From Ptychodera flava (Eukaryota > Hemichordata > Enteropneusta > Ptychoderidae): a stretch of 64,000 nt of DNA. The stretch covers positions 25,978,080 to 26,042,079 of the forward strand of contig NC_091929.1 in NCBI RefSeq assembly GCF_041260155.1, written 5' to 3'. How positions within the stretch are numbered: the stretch's first letter is position 1; each line of letters begins with the position of its first letter. Below are positions 15,001 through 30,000 of the stretch, in pieces. The notes beneath the pieces were generated by a model, which was given only the letters and a program-made list of their open reading frames with translations, did not search any database and was not told where the DNA came from. The position numbers were made by a program, and so were the translations under genes.

Positions 15001-18000
15001 CTTACTCTCATCACTGGTTGGTGATGATCCCGATGTTGCTGATGGAGTTGCTTCTGTGGTTACTTCGCTGCTAGGAAATTTCGTTGTAATTCTTTCCACT
15101 GTCGTAGACGAAATTTCTTGTGAAGTTGCCTCGTTTGTAGTAGATTCGACTGTTGTCGAAGCTGCAATAAAATTGAAATAAAATATTTAGGGTAATAACA
15201 TTGATAAAAATGACGAGAACCATTTTTACTACGTTAAAATATGAATCCATAGATATTTAATGTATAGGGTATAATTATATAATTACTCTCCTATATCAAA
15301 TTTCCTACGTTAGAACCATTTAGCCAGAAATCTCTATTCATCATAACAAATGTGTTAAAATTTGTTATGTTCTTATTACATTCAAAATTTTGAATATCGG
15401 TTATGTAAATATGATCTTTCTGTCACGATTTCATTCTTATATAAGAAGTCAACTGCACTGGAATCCTAAGTGATATTCAGAATTCATGCTAAAATCGCGC
15501 GGTTGCCGTTGTAACACTTACATTGGGTTAGCTGGTTGAAAGGTGTGTGTTCTGTTGTGTTGATACCCGTGGTTGTTTTTGGAGACTCCGTTCCTTGACT
15601 TGTGGTTTGTTCCGCTGAGGTGGAGACTAAAGTAAAGAGACAAACCCTCGTATGATTCTTTACTAATATCTGACCCAAAGATTCAATTTGATAGTGTTAA
15701 ATAAAGGGAATATATCAGCATTCGCCCAACTTTGCATTGAGCAAAGTTGATGCAAACATTAATTCTACGTATGAGAAAAACTGATTGAGTCCCGCTTATT
15801 AAAAAGAGCATTTTGTACCACATCGGTGTCTCTGTCAGTTCCTACAAATCTCTCCTTAACACAGAGTGAAATTTCGAGGCAGTTGTTCTTAATTATTGTG
15901 ACGAAGTAAATCATAAGGAAAACTTTCAACTTGTCCCCTCAACGTGTCCCCTCTTTGTAAATAGAGTCGTTCGCTGATACAGTCTAAAACAGTCATTTCT
16001 TTATCATAATTCCGTAATCGAATTCAGGAAATCAAAGCATAGCAACTACCACGAAATACCCTTTCCGTCCTTCCCTTCACCGACTTTTGAAATATAATAC
16101 ATTCAGGTTTACCATTTAAAACGAATTAATGAATAAATATATTGGCAAAAGTTCGGTGCACACTTTTCACTACACACGTTTAAGTACTCTGATTTCCCTA
16201 TAACTATATGACTTTTCAGTTCTGCATGTTGTTCAGAAAATTCATATCCTCAGCGCATTTATTATAAATCGGTGTCTGTATTATACTCTACACTTTCGCA
16301 TTTGTCATTTTATTCAATTTATTTCCAAGCATGCATGACTGATGAACTTTTGTATTGTCATGTTTCAGTCGAAACAAGCAAAGGCAGTTCGTAATTAAGT
16401 GTACGCTAGACCCTATAGTTACATTGCGGTTCAATGCAGAAGACGACCAAAATGTCAGTGTGGTCATTTTTGCAGGAACTTAGAAAATTGTTTTCGAAAT
16501 GGAATATGACTCTTACATATCAAGTAAAAGTGTTCTACATCCGATTAGCTGTACACCGTATGAGTAACACCCGCTCTAAATAAATACAAAAGCAACGACA
16601 AACTATCGTATCTTATGAATGCTAATGATAGAAATCACAGGTAGACGTTAGGGTATATAGTCAGATTTGCATATTTTAGCAATTCTATTAAAATGGAAAA
16701 TAAGTACTAAACTCTACGTAATATTGTTTCAATGTGATTTTCTGTGTCAGGCGGTGTAAGTTAAGTGACATAAAAGAGAAACCGGTAAAATGAAGCTGCA
16801 TCATTGAACTTACTCTCATCTCTGGTTGGTGATGATCCCGATGTTGCTGATGGAGTTGCTTCTGTGGTTACTTCGCTGCTAGGAAATTTCGTTGTAATTC
16901 TTTCCACTGTCGTAGACGAAATTACTTGTGTAGTTGCCTCGTTAGTAGTATATTCGACTGTTGTCGAAGCTGTAATAAAATTGAAATAAAATATTTAGGG
17001 TAATAACATTGATAAAAATGACGAGAACCATTTTTACTACGTTAAAATATGAATCCATAGATATTTAATGTATAGGGTATAATTATATAATTACTCTCCT
17101 ATATCAAATTTCCTACGTTAGAACCATTTAGCAAGAAATCTTTATTCATCATAACAAATGTGTTAAAATTTGTTATGTTCTCATTACATTCAAAATTTTG
17201 AATATCGGTTATGTAAATATGATCTTTCTGTCACGATTTCATTCTAATATAAGAAGTCAACTGCACTGGAATCCTAAGTGATATTCAGAATTCATGCTAA
17301 AATCGCGCGGTTGCCGTTGTAACACTTACATTGGGTTAGCTGGTTGAAAGGTGTGTGTTCTGTTGTGTTGATACCCGTGGTTGTTTTTGGAGACTCCGTT
17401 CCTTGACTTGTGGTTTGTTCCGCTGAGGTGGACACTAAAGTAAAGAGACAAACCCTCGTATGATTCTTTACTAATATCTGACCCAAAGATTCAATTTGAT
17501 AGTGTTAAATAAAGGGAATATATCAGCATTCGCCCAACTTTGCATTGAGCAAAGTTGATGCAAACATAAATTCTACGTATGAGAAAAACTTATTGAGTCC
17601 CGCTTATTAAAAAGAGGATTTTGTACCACATCGGTGTCTCTGTCAGTTCCTACAAATCTCTCCTGAACACAGAGTGAAATTTCGAGGCAGTTGTTCTTAA
17701 TTATTGTGACGAAGCAAATCATAAGGATTTCTCTTGTTTGTTTGTTAACCGTCATTGCTCCCTATTTTCGCTTCAATAACACAGTGAAAAGATATATACT
17801 TTGAGTATCAAAATATGGTTATCAACATAACAGACGCATTCAATAGATAAAATTGACTTTTCAATTAAAGGGTCAGTACCTGTAGCTTTCGATGATTTTT
17901 TTCCTTTTTTGTTTTGTATGCCCATTACAAGTTCTTGTTCTAATCTCCATGGCATGTTGAAATACCTACAATTTGGCTTGTCAACAAAGCGTCACGGTCG

Positions 18001-21000
18001 CGAAAAATGAACTGTTATTGATTACATTTGATTCAAATTACAATACAGTTCACACATTTACCGGCTGAGTTGAAAATCCAATTACTGCGTACCTAAACGT
18101 GCTTTGGCGACTTAAAAAAGAAAGTGTAGTTGACATTAAAAATAATATAATTAACAAATCATGAATTACAACAACTGACCGCGTTTCGATGCTTGTTAGT
18201 TTCAGTCCATACAAATCAGTATTGAATGATATCAGTGCTGCTATTGAAGAATGGCTCTCATAAAGCCGGTGCTGAATAAACAGTGGAATCAAGTCGATTA
18301 AAGGGATAAAGTCGGACATTTTTCATGAATTTACTTTTGTTTCATAAAAGATACTACTTATATTGTTTGACGTGTTAAAGATACTGAATAAATAGGTGAC
18401 CATGCATATATTCGACCCCGGTTTTAGACAAATTAAATGAAACTATAGCAAAAATGAATTAATGGTCATTACCATTTATTCATTTTCGCGATGGTTTTAT
18501 GTATCGTGTCTAAAACCGCGGTAAAATATATGCATGGTCACCCATTCAGTCAGTATCTTTCAACATGTCAAAAAATACAAGTAGTATCTCGTATCAAACA
18601 CAATTCATGAAAAATGGCCGACTTTGTCCCTTTAAGGTAGAATGTGCCTGGGACAGATATTAGGACTATCAAATTCTTACAACGCTTCGCTCAGCTACCT
18701 CTTGTTGGGGCTCACTTTGAAGGACTCGAAGTACAAAAGATTTCAAACGTATTAGTTTTTTTCAGACATCGAAACTATTTTCCTCATAAAATTAACACAG
18801 AGATGGCTGCCATTTGGAATTGCGAACATCGGTAAATGTTAGATTATTCTATTACTCTGGTACCAAACTTTGGCACCAACCAACCAAACCAAGCCAACCA
18901 AACAAATCTTTATTCTTGATTTGGCAAGAGAAAGGAATCAAAGTTTTTTTGAGGAAAGCTTGAGAAATAGTTTAAGTCTCGTTTTCGAGGTTCATAGTAC
19001 CTTAGTGCCGCATATGGTAATGTTTACTTTTGTTTTAACACTCACTGAGCTCTACTACAATTCGTTCCGATTTAACAACATACGACACAATATCCGGTAC
19101 CCAAGAAACCTCAGGTATCTTCGAGAAGAACAATAGAATTTTGATATAATCCAAAATGTTTTCATCTCTAATTATGGTTTGAAAAGATCAATTCCTTAAT
19201 TTAAGTAACAACTGACATTATTTACTCCGTAGCATAATTAGATGATCATAAAACGTTTCCGTTTTACCTTCGCCTAACACTTCCACTTCACAGAGGGTGA
19301 GAACGCCAGTAATGTTTTCTAGTTGCACAGAGACAAAACGACCTTCCAGAGCGCATTCAACTTCTATCATCTCATTGGAGCTGATCTCATCCGCTGTTAT
19401 GGTTTCTCCGCACTTTTCGTTATTAGCAATGACGTCACTGTTACCAACTCTGATCACCGCACCACGTAAACGTTGAGCTGAGGGAAACAGAGTAGATTTT
19501 AAGTCCCTTTTCACATTGAATAATTCAAGCATTCAAAACCTTCATCGGCTTCAGTAGTTAAGGGTCAGGATAGCGAACATCGCGAGATTGAGTGGTGGCG
19601 CTTGTATAGCACAAACGATCGACTGGATTTGAGACGGGCAAGTATAGACCAAAAGTTTTCCGAGATTTGGGAATATCATGTAGTTCAAGATTTGAGTGAT
19701 GTCTTGCATACTGAGGTCCCCCAAGGTCATGATCTTTCAAAAGACCCCGAGATCGGTGAAACAGACAGTATAAATTACTGGAATTGCTCTCTTTGCAGTA
19801 TTTTTGCTTTCACTTCTCGTTAGTTTTTCCATGGAATATCAGCCGGACACACAAATCCCGCAGGATTTCTGGATATTTAAGATTTCATGCTGCATGACAT
19901 TTGTCGGCTTAATTTATATTGTGAGATTTTAGACCATGTTAGACGGTCCATATCGTTATGGACTATAGATAAGTGCTGTACCTGCTTTTTCGAGATGTGA
20001 CTGAAAGATCCGATAGGACCAAAAACCTTTAGCCTGTAGAGGGTGCACGGCTAAGAACTAGCTAGGTGGACCCCCTAGTTATTGGAAATAAACCCTTTTC
20101 ATACAAACTACAGATCAGATGTACACTGTAGTCACATTGGATAATCTTCCTGATTTTGCTTCAAATTACAGGGTAAAAATAATATTTCTTGCAAACGGCA
20201 TTGAAGATAGGAGTCAAGGAATTATATGTTAAGTTTTCCTGTTAAATATTTAATAATTTTCTTTGATTTTCTCAGAGTAACCGAGAAATGTAGTTTGTTT
20301 ACCGGTTTGACTGGTAACAATATACATCATCAATATAAATTGTGTGACATTGTACGTTTGCCCGACCTGGCCTCTATCAGACAAAAGAGGAAAGATTTAC
20401 AAATTCATCTTTTGCAATAAAATATTTGGTATCATTATACATTATCACATGCACAAGCAAGTTTGTCGTCTCTGAACAGAAAATACCGGGATTTATACTC
20501 TGGTCGTTCTGCGTCACGGTTTTGGTGCGTTAATTTGGTGAGTCAGAACTTTTTTGCCTCGGTCTTCGATGTGCTCGTCTATGTAAACCAACAAAATCGC
20601 TGCCCGTATCTCTCCTGCGATCAAAATTCGTCTGACGTGAAAATTTGTAAAAATCAGTATGAGTTTTTAGGGTCTCACTAAATACATCCACTGAGCTAAT
20701 TTTGAGTCCCCTTTTGTTATTATTGTACCAATATTGGGTTTTATCATACATGCTGTGCCTGTATTGCCATTCTTCTATTGTTCAGACGGTACTGATATGA
20801 GCCCATATTTTAACTAGTGAAAATACGAATTATATTTTCACTGTAACCGAACTACTTACAGCGACGCGTACGCGTGACCTTCGCTGTATGCATGACCTCC
20901 GTTGGTATATGTACATATAAAACAGCTGAGCGAATAAGACAAATGACAATCCGAAACGTCATTATGATTATGGTCAAAATTATGTTGTTTGCAGTCACTT

Positions 21001-24000
21001 CATGGGCATTGCACTTACGCACAAGTCCAATTGTACCAAAAACATACAAACAAACGTATTGAAAATTTGTATAATTTGCCGACACCTGTCGGTCCCGTGG
21101 CGGTGGTTCGTGTCGTCTACGCTGCTGAAGATTACACCATGGATGTATGATTACACGTAATGATCTCGGTTGACAGAGCATCATGATAGAATCGCTTTAC
21201 GACAAGTTTCCTGATGATGAGCTTAAAGTATCTGGGCGGTGAATTACATCGTTTACTGTCGTAAATGAGCCACGAAATACCAACCGCACTGAAAATACTC
21301 GCGACAGACAAGGTTGAACTTGCACATGATATGTCCGATTTGTACCTGTCAGTGCACAGGTCATGATCGTGTCTGGTGGCACCGATGCGGTGCGGGTTTC
21401 AGATACAATGTACCATCTAGGGAAAGTCAAACTTTCGCTTAGGTTGTTCAAGGAAGTTTAGTTCTATTTAGGCAAGCCAGGAACGAAAATATACGAGCAG
21501 ACGACGGAAATACCTTTGAAATGTTTTATTCGTACAGCAACAAAATCACGAACGAGTTACGACACTACAGCTTACAGTGTACTCACTTCATGTTTTCACT
21601 AATCCGCTTACTGAGATGGTAAATTCGGCATATTTGACGTCTGGGAACATGTATAATTCTTCGAGATAAACTGACAGGTACGGGTATTATATCCACTGTA
21701 TGTGCATCCATAGATGTCGCAGAGCTACTCGCTCTCTGTGCTCTCAGCTGTTCATACTCGATAGAGTTTGAGCGTGGCGCGAGTATTTTGACCCGATTTT
21801 GGCGGCCTCATAACTTTCACGCAGGGATGAGGTTATGTATCAAAACACGAAAACACACCCATTTTACAAACTCCCGCCTATGTTTTACATTCACCGTCAT
21901 TTAAACTAAAAATAATAAAAAATAAATCATCTTCAAATTGTGAAAACCTGTGTCGACATCGTAATATCTAAATTGTTTGCTTTAAAAGTGCTCCATAAAC
22001 CTCCTTTGAAGTGGAATGGCCCAATAGCGGAATAATATCAAGAAGTGATACGGTTGCCATCACTCCTTAGCAACCAACTTTTTATAAGTACAGCCTTGGG
22101 GAAGCAAGGTCGATTTCAAGTTGATTTCGTCGCTAATTTCGGAGCGTCTGTATGAAAACAGTCATAACCAAAGCATGCATGTATGATAAAGGGGTTATTA
22201 CACGAAGTTTGGGCGATACCGCGTCGTATTCTCGTGATGTGTCCGTATTTTGACTCGTTGCTGCGCAACTCGTCAAAATACGGACACATCACTCGAATAC
22301 GACGCGGTATCGCCCAAACTTCGTGTAATAACCCCTAAATATCCGTATAGACCCTCCGCCGCCTGCACTTTCGACGCACGTAGTACATTAGGGAAAAACT
22401 GCATTAACTTGCATGGTACCTGAAAACCCGGGTCCTTGCCTGACCAACTCGGGTGACAAACAGAAGACGTTTAATCCCCCCAAGGTGTGAATGTTCCATT
22501 GTTATGTTTATTTTATCCAGCTGGTGCCATTTTAGTGCCATTGTAGGTCTGCGAAATTGATCCTCTGATAACTAAGTAGGGCAGTAGGGTATTCCTAAGT
22601 TAATGGAGCTTTCCCGTAATGACTTTCGTGCAGTAGACGTGCAGTTTCCACTATAAGGCCGGGCGCACGCTGTGCCTCGATATTTTTCATAGACTACGAC
22701 AACAAAACTACAAACGACGAAAAACACAAGAGTGTAACGCTCGTAGATTCAGAAGGAATTACGTGAATAATTTCGGGAAAAAACGAAGTCGGAGCTATCG
22801 CATTACAGTGGATTTCGTATTTACGTACTGTCGGGAGCGACTATACACAATGTTCGCGCTGTTTAGATCATCAGTCGATTTTTTGTCTCGAAAAATACAT
22901 AAGTTTGATGAGTTGAATTTCTAGACCTATGCTATTTTGAAATCGTATATAACTTCGTGAAGGTACATACTGTGTGAGGTCATCTGGCATTTTCCCATAC
23001 ATAAATGAATGTTCCTCGCTCACGCGCCCGACGATTAGAAAGGGTTGACAACTCGCCCATGGCGCATTGCTTTTGCTCTAATAGTAGTTCAGAAGTTTAA
23101 ACGCGGAATTTTTATGAGAAACTACTTTTATTTTGAAAAACAAATATTTTGCTTGTGCATCTGATAAGCATAGTTTCCTAATATTTTTCTTCGTTCGACT
23201 CAAAAACTACACGTGACGTAATGACCGTGTCACCATTCGCCTTCGACTTGTAGGGACATGGTTATTACGTCACTGGTATTTTCCTTCGCCGAACGACGAA
23301 AAATGTTTCGGAATAATATATAAGTATTTAGTAAAGGAGCAGGCAGTATTAGGGACATGAATATATATGAATTTTGCTTTTGAAAATGCGAACTGCAGTA
23401 AACGACGCCACGTACAATAATACCGCGCCATACTACTGACTTGTTGAGCCAGGCTGGCCATACATTGTCATCCCTCTTCACGTTAATCATTCTTTTTTTG
23501 AGTCGAGTTTGCATGGAAAGTGTAAAAATACTATTGAATTCAATGTTTTGCAAATATATTTGATTAAAATCATCGAACCTAACAAGACGTGAATCAGCTA
23601 CAATCATACGTCCGTTATCCATCTGTGTCCCTCACTCAAGCGTGTATTGTTGGCATACCACACACTGTTTTATCTGCCCAGCACACTTTCATCAGAGTGA
23701 GAAATATGATGGTTTCATAAGTATGACACTAACTATAATGCTGTCTTAGCCTTCTCAAAATACTATCAGTAAACTACTTTCATCGCGGATGACTGGCAAT
23801 CCAATTAGTGGCATGGAATAGTGTTTGGTTAAATGATCACAGAAGGTAAAATTTATCGACCTGCACGAAGTCGTACTTGCGCTAGCTATGATTATGAAAG
23901 TTATGATTCAGTCGAATTTTGTTCTCGAAAAATAACTTTGTCCGAGTTAAATTTCTAGGCCTATGCTATCTTTGAAATCCTGTATTACATCGCGGACGAT

Positions 24001-27000
24001 ACGTATTTTGTGAGGTCATCTAACATGTCCTCCGTCACAAACGTAAGTGCCGTGTTCCTCGCACACGCGACCAACGACTTGAAATGCTTGATAACTCGCC
24101 CACGGCGTATTGATTTTATTCTTAAAGTAGTTCAGAAGTTAAAACGCGGATACATTGTGAGAAACTCCTTTTATTTTGTAAAAATAATAAATTCTCGGCA
24201 TGTGCATCTGATAAGCATAGTATTCCCTAACATTTTTCTTCATTCGACTCGGAAAATGTGAGTGACGTAATGACTGTCTCACCATGTGTCAAAGTCAAAT
24301 TGTGACAAGGTCATTACGTCACTCGTATTTTCCTTGGCAGCAAAATATAAGGAATAATATCTAAGTATTTTACAAAGGAGCAGGAAGTATTAGGACATTA
24401 ATATTTGAATCTTGCTTTTAAAAATGCGAACTGCAGTAACCGACGCCACGTACCATAATACTGCGTCATACTACCTTGATGAGCCAGCTGGCCATACAGT
24501 GTCGTCCATCTTCACGTTAGTCATTCCTTCTTTGCGTCGAGTTTCCATGGTAAGTTTGAAAATACTGATGTTTTTTTTTCAAACATATTTGATTAAAATC
24601 ATCGAACCTTAACAACAAGTGATATGATCATAATGATGGAAGTTGTTTTGCAAGCCTCGTCCGTCATCCATCAGTGTCCTCACTTAAGCGTGTATTGTTG
24701 GCCTGCCACATACACTATTTTCTTTGCCAAACACATATTCATCAGCGTGAGAAATATGATGGTTTTATCAGTATGACACTAATTATTATGCTTTCTTAGC
24801 CTTCTCAAAATATTATCATTAAATTACTTTCGTCGCGGATGATTGGATATCAAATTAGTGACAAAGAATGGCGTTAGGATGAATGATCACAAAAGGTGAA
24901 ATTTATCGACCTGCACGCAGTCGTACTTGTGCTAGCTAACAAACGTCATTTGTGACGGGCCAACAATGCGTGCAGTAGGCTGCGTTCACAAATCGCAAGT
25001 AAAGTCATATTTTTATTTATATCCCACCATCAATACCCTCAATAAAATTTCAAATCCTCCCGTCTATGTGATCGTTATTTTAAAGGTCCTCCCCCATAAA
25101 ATATATATAGCCGCATATTTAGGGGATGAATGCACAGAAAAAATAAAAATGTATTGCATAGTACTACTCGCAGATGTCAGACATTACCGTTTTTGACGCA
25201 CGCATAAATACTTTGTAGTGGTTATAACAATGTTCTCAGAGTTTGGAGAATCATATTCCTGAATGATCCATTTGTAAATACATTATTGGACTTTTAGACC
25301 TATCACGTTAATCCAAAATGTCGGGTATATTGAACCCGATGAAAAGCCACAACGACGAGCATGAGAGAGTATGCAAATCGACAATTCATAGCTACACGCT
25401 ACGAAATAGTAAAAACCTGTGCACAGTGACCTAACGAATAAAATTCTATATACAAAGTACAAGACATAATATGACCTAGATGCTACTTTTGAAAGTTAAA
25501 AAAATCACAGTACTGGAAGGTTGAAATATGCTACAAATAAAACTTTGGATCTCTGAAATGTTTGGTATCATAATGGCAAATTTGGTAGAAATATAAAACT
25601 TTATTCATTCACACATTTTTTAATGTAAATTAGAATCTTTGCCGTACAAAATTTTACTTTCGTTTTATTGTACGATGAGAATATGAACATTTCATTCACT
25701 TGAATAAACTTGAAATGAATGGTTTTATATATTGATTGTAACTGATTTTCGTGAAAAAATGATTTTTCTTTTTGACGTACGTTAAAAGAACGTACGTTTG
25801 TAGAAAATCGAGCATTGTGACTCAGTCTTTTTTCCTTAATATTTGATTATTCTAATATACCAGATTTCGAAAATCCCTAATGCAAAAAGTGTAACAATAG
25901 CTACATTTTTTCTAATCGTACACCCTTAAACAAACAATATTGTTTTTAAATATTAATACGTTGACATATTTAGTCTATCATCACAATTGATATATCAACA
26001 CTGTTAATGTTGTCAGAATCTTTTCATACACATCAAAATGTCAGTATACCACAATACTGTTGCATGTTAATACTCGGGCTGTGTGAATAAGTTTAAAGCA
26101 TTTCAACATGAGTTTAAGCAATTAACTACAAGACATGGTGTTAATATATAATACAATGTTGAAAAATATCCAGTTTAGCATCCTATAGATCATTCACATA
26201 TTTGTTACACCTTATATACAATGTTTTCATTCAAGACGATGCACTCTTTTATGCAATGTAGTCAACTTTTTTGTGAACAGTGATATATCTATTGTCAATT
26301 TTGGCCATTGTCTATTGATTAATATCAAGTCCGATGGTATTCTCTGTGTTGCTCTTCGGCGTAATCTCATTAGCGTCATATAACCAAGACTCTTCTTCAA
26401 CTACGTCAAAGGCAGAGCTCTTTCTGTCACTGTTACTTCTGGTATGCAGTGACAGTGACAGTGCTCGTAGGCAGTAGCATGGCATTAACTGTATCAACTT
26501 GATAAATTTGACGATATTTTTAATCATTTTATACAACTGCGTTATTGTTCTACTCCCTACAGCATGTGACATGTAAACTGTCCAGTATTCAGCTTGCCAA
26601 CACGGCCTGTGTATGTGTACCATGAATTTGTATCATTGACAAAAGACTTTCAGTTTGAACTCTAATTCGGTTATCACCGATAGTGTTTACATATACAGGT
26701 TTATAGTTAGTAGTAAATTATGCAATGTGTAATCTCAGCCTGTCCCCATTTCAGTGCAGAACAATGTCAGCTTGGTCGATCTCGAATGGAAATTGAAACA
26801 CTGTGAGAATTTGTACAGGGACCCCTAAATAATAACGGCTTGTGTTCTATGGTGAATTATTTTGGTAGCAACACACATTCACCTTGGTTTTTGATACTGA
26901 TTAAAGGGACAAAGTCGGCTATTTTTCGTGAATTTTGTTTGATACGAAATACTACTTATCTTGTTTGACATGTTGAAAGATGCTGATTAAATGGGTGACC

Positions 27001-30000
27001 ATGCAAATATTCGACCCTGGTCATGACCATTAATTCATTTTTACGATGGCTTTATTTATCGTGTCTAAAACCGGGGTTGAATATATGCTTCGCCACTGAT
27101 ATATTCAGTATCTTTCAACGTGTCAAACAATATAAGTAGTATATCGTATGAAACAAAATTCACGAAAAATGGCCGACTTTGTCCCTTTAATGAAAATATT
27201 CTTCAATGCCACCATTTGTATACTTTACTTTATCAATATCATTCAAAGGAATTACTTGTAACATTTCGAGAATGCAAAGAGGGATTATTACCATACTGAT
27301 GAAACGTCACATTCTCACTCTAATGAATGTGTGCTTGGCAACAGAAAAAGTATGTGTCAAACACTACACGCATAAGTGACGATCAAGGACGTTATAAATC
27401 ACGCCGCCGCTAATGGTTGCAAACAATTTCATTCTACGTTCGATGATTTTAATCAAACTTATTTTAAAACAAAGAATTGAGCAGATTTTCAAATTTTCTG
27501 TGAAAAGTGTAGACAGACAACACTATACAGTTTGTGGCTCAGCAAGGCGGCAGTATGGTGCAGTACATGGCCTCCTTTACTACACCTTACACTTTTAAAG
27601 GCAAGATTTACATATTCACGTGCCAAATACTGCCTGCTCCTCTATTAAAAAGTAGAATGATAATATATTATTACAACTGATGAAATCATCAAGATGTAAA
27701 TATTTACCCTTTGTTTGATAGATGCGAGGCTGGTTCGATGAGCACTCCACGCACAATATTACTTAATGATGTATACTATTACTGATCAACACGGTAAAAT
27801 TGCATTTCTTGGTGTAAGAAAATATCAATAAATAGTGGATAACTAAATAAGGGATCAAATTAATGTCATATTCCACAAAGTTTGATAACGGAAACAAGAA
27901 AAACTGCAAATGGATTTATGCAAATAAGTTCTATTGCTTATGTAACCTGAGCTTGGGGTCTTTTGGGCTCATGACCATAGGTAACCTCGATATGCATGGC
28001 ATCTTTAAGGTATAACGCCCTCGGGGACACAAAATTGGAATCTCAAACTTTTACAATTTTTTCTTCATTTGTTGGTGTTCATTTTAAATCTCGTGGTGTA
28101 AGAAAACTGTCCACCTGGTGCTTAGTTTTTTTGAAAATCCAAAATTTCATTTTTCTCAATAGGCATGGCGGCCATTTTGAAATTTAAATATCTGTATGTC
28201 TTGAGTAATTTGTTTCCCTAGTGCCAAAATTTGCCCGGTGACCCCCGATTTTTATTCTTGACTTTAAAACAGAATGGTTGAAAAAATTTCTCAGGGAAAG
28301 TTTGAGCAAAATATAGCATAATATAGCATTTCAAGAACATAATGAGAACATTTCAGAAAATTTGACCCAGCCAGAGTGGAGTTAAATTCTTTGGAAATTT
28401 TGAAATTGGGAGGAAAAAGAAGCCAGGAAATCGGGCGATTTGCATACATTTGCATAAATTAACACTTCTTTATCACGCAACTTACGACTGCTTGACAAGC
28501 TAAAAGGTGAACCAAACCAATATTTTAATCTTTGGTTAACAAATTAATTAAAATCGAATGAATATTTGCAAAAAGTTATTTTTGAGCAAAATACGCTGTG
28601 TTAGGTGCAGCGCCCCCTTAAAACCTTTACGATATTCCCATTCTCGCGATACTTGTGTGCTCCCCCTGTCCCTCTTAAATCCAACGAGGCTTGCGTGCTA
28701 TGCAAGCCCTGACGTTGTGTGTATCCTGGCCTTTAAATATTAGCTTCGATGTTATGGTGGTTTTTATTTGATACCCATTATGCCGTCATAAAATCGTATA
28801 TGTTGGTAAAGGAGAGGTAAAATGGTTCACTCTGTGTATCAAGCATTATATTTCGAATTTGAGCAAAAAGAGTTTATATTCATCCTTTTCCATTAAAATA
28901 AAAATAAAATCGTTTACTAATTTACATGTCTATGCTACAGTTTTGTTTTTGACCATATCTCCTTAGGTCTCGGGGTCCATTGCCTTTCTTTTTGTTGATT
29001 GGAATGAAAATAAAGACGACGAGACTGCTACACTGTAGAGAAGAATGCACATGAAACTATGATATGTAGTAGTACGTGACAAAAACGTTTGTCGTTTGAC
29101 AACAATAAGTGCCGGCAAATAATAAGCTAGAGTAAACTTACCATGGCTGTCTCTGTTCGTGACCACAATTGTATGAACTGTATATTCTACAGCTAGGTCA
29201 ACTTTCCACCAGGGTTCTGACTCTTCCTTAGTATGCGTACAACTTCCATGATAGTAATTACTATGTCTGTTTCCGTCGACTGCTCTAGAGGCAATCCCAC
29301 CATGCTTTTCACTGCTCTGGATTGCACTCTTTTGAAAGGCGAAGTTCAAACATGACGAATTGCCTGTGTGTAAAACAGTCATGTTTCATCCCTGAGTGAC
29401 GCTTTTTCCCCGTTTAAGATAACCCGTCGATCGCTTAAAATCGACGAGTGAAATGAGTCACTAGGCATCATACGCAAGGGGTGCAATATAAAATTAATTG
29501 CAGCAACAGTGTAGTTTACAGTCTACATACATTCTTAATTTTTAATTTCTGTAAGATTTAGGAAAACCAACTGAAGACATGGTTTCTGGCTTACCTGCTT
29601 AAATTAATATAAATTGATATCTGCATATTCAGACGGAGTTAAACTAATAACATGTTACGTGGCTGCTAATTTTCATCAGTTTTGCAAGGGTTAAAATGTT
29701 GACTGTAAATACTCATCAATGCCTATTAAGACACAAGGAGACGGCGTATTATCGAGAACTATGTTACCGAAGATGACTAATGTGTTGATATATAGGTTGC
29801 TTATCCTTCATGTCATTATCTGTATATTGAATGCTTTCAAACGATTTGATGATCATCAGCACAAACAACAGACCGAGTGTTTTGGATATAACATTGACAA
29901 ATATAAAATGGACATCAGAGTGTTATATTTGGTAAGGTTAGCTGAAGAGGCCTGTGCATGTTTGCGTTGCGATTGCAACATATTAACAAATGTACGTGCA

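Larger units (their letters stand above)
13709..17727. repeat. 1808-bp intragenic tandem duplication (about 2.2 copies)
   Basis: Units start at about 13709, 15517 and 17325 (the last partial, ending near 17727). Exon junctions recur at exactly 1808-bp offsets: 13714, 15522 and 17330, and again 15006 and 16814. The copies align through the intronic sequence with only scattered substitutions and small indels, so the duplication is recent. It amplifies the mucin-like stalk exons of gene A. Confidence 0.93.

Noticed and set aside
20463..21451. Cluster of 60-110-codon ORFs with higher GC in the large intron
   Set aside because: No domain, no paired splice sites in a consistent phase and no match to receptor architecture; left unassigned.
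23230..23622. 130-codon minus-strand ORF
   Set aside because: Lies in the diverged tandem duplication; the second unit has no matching open frame and no domain is visible.
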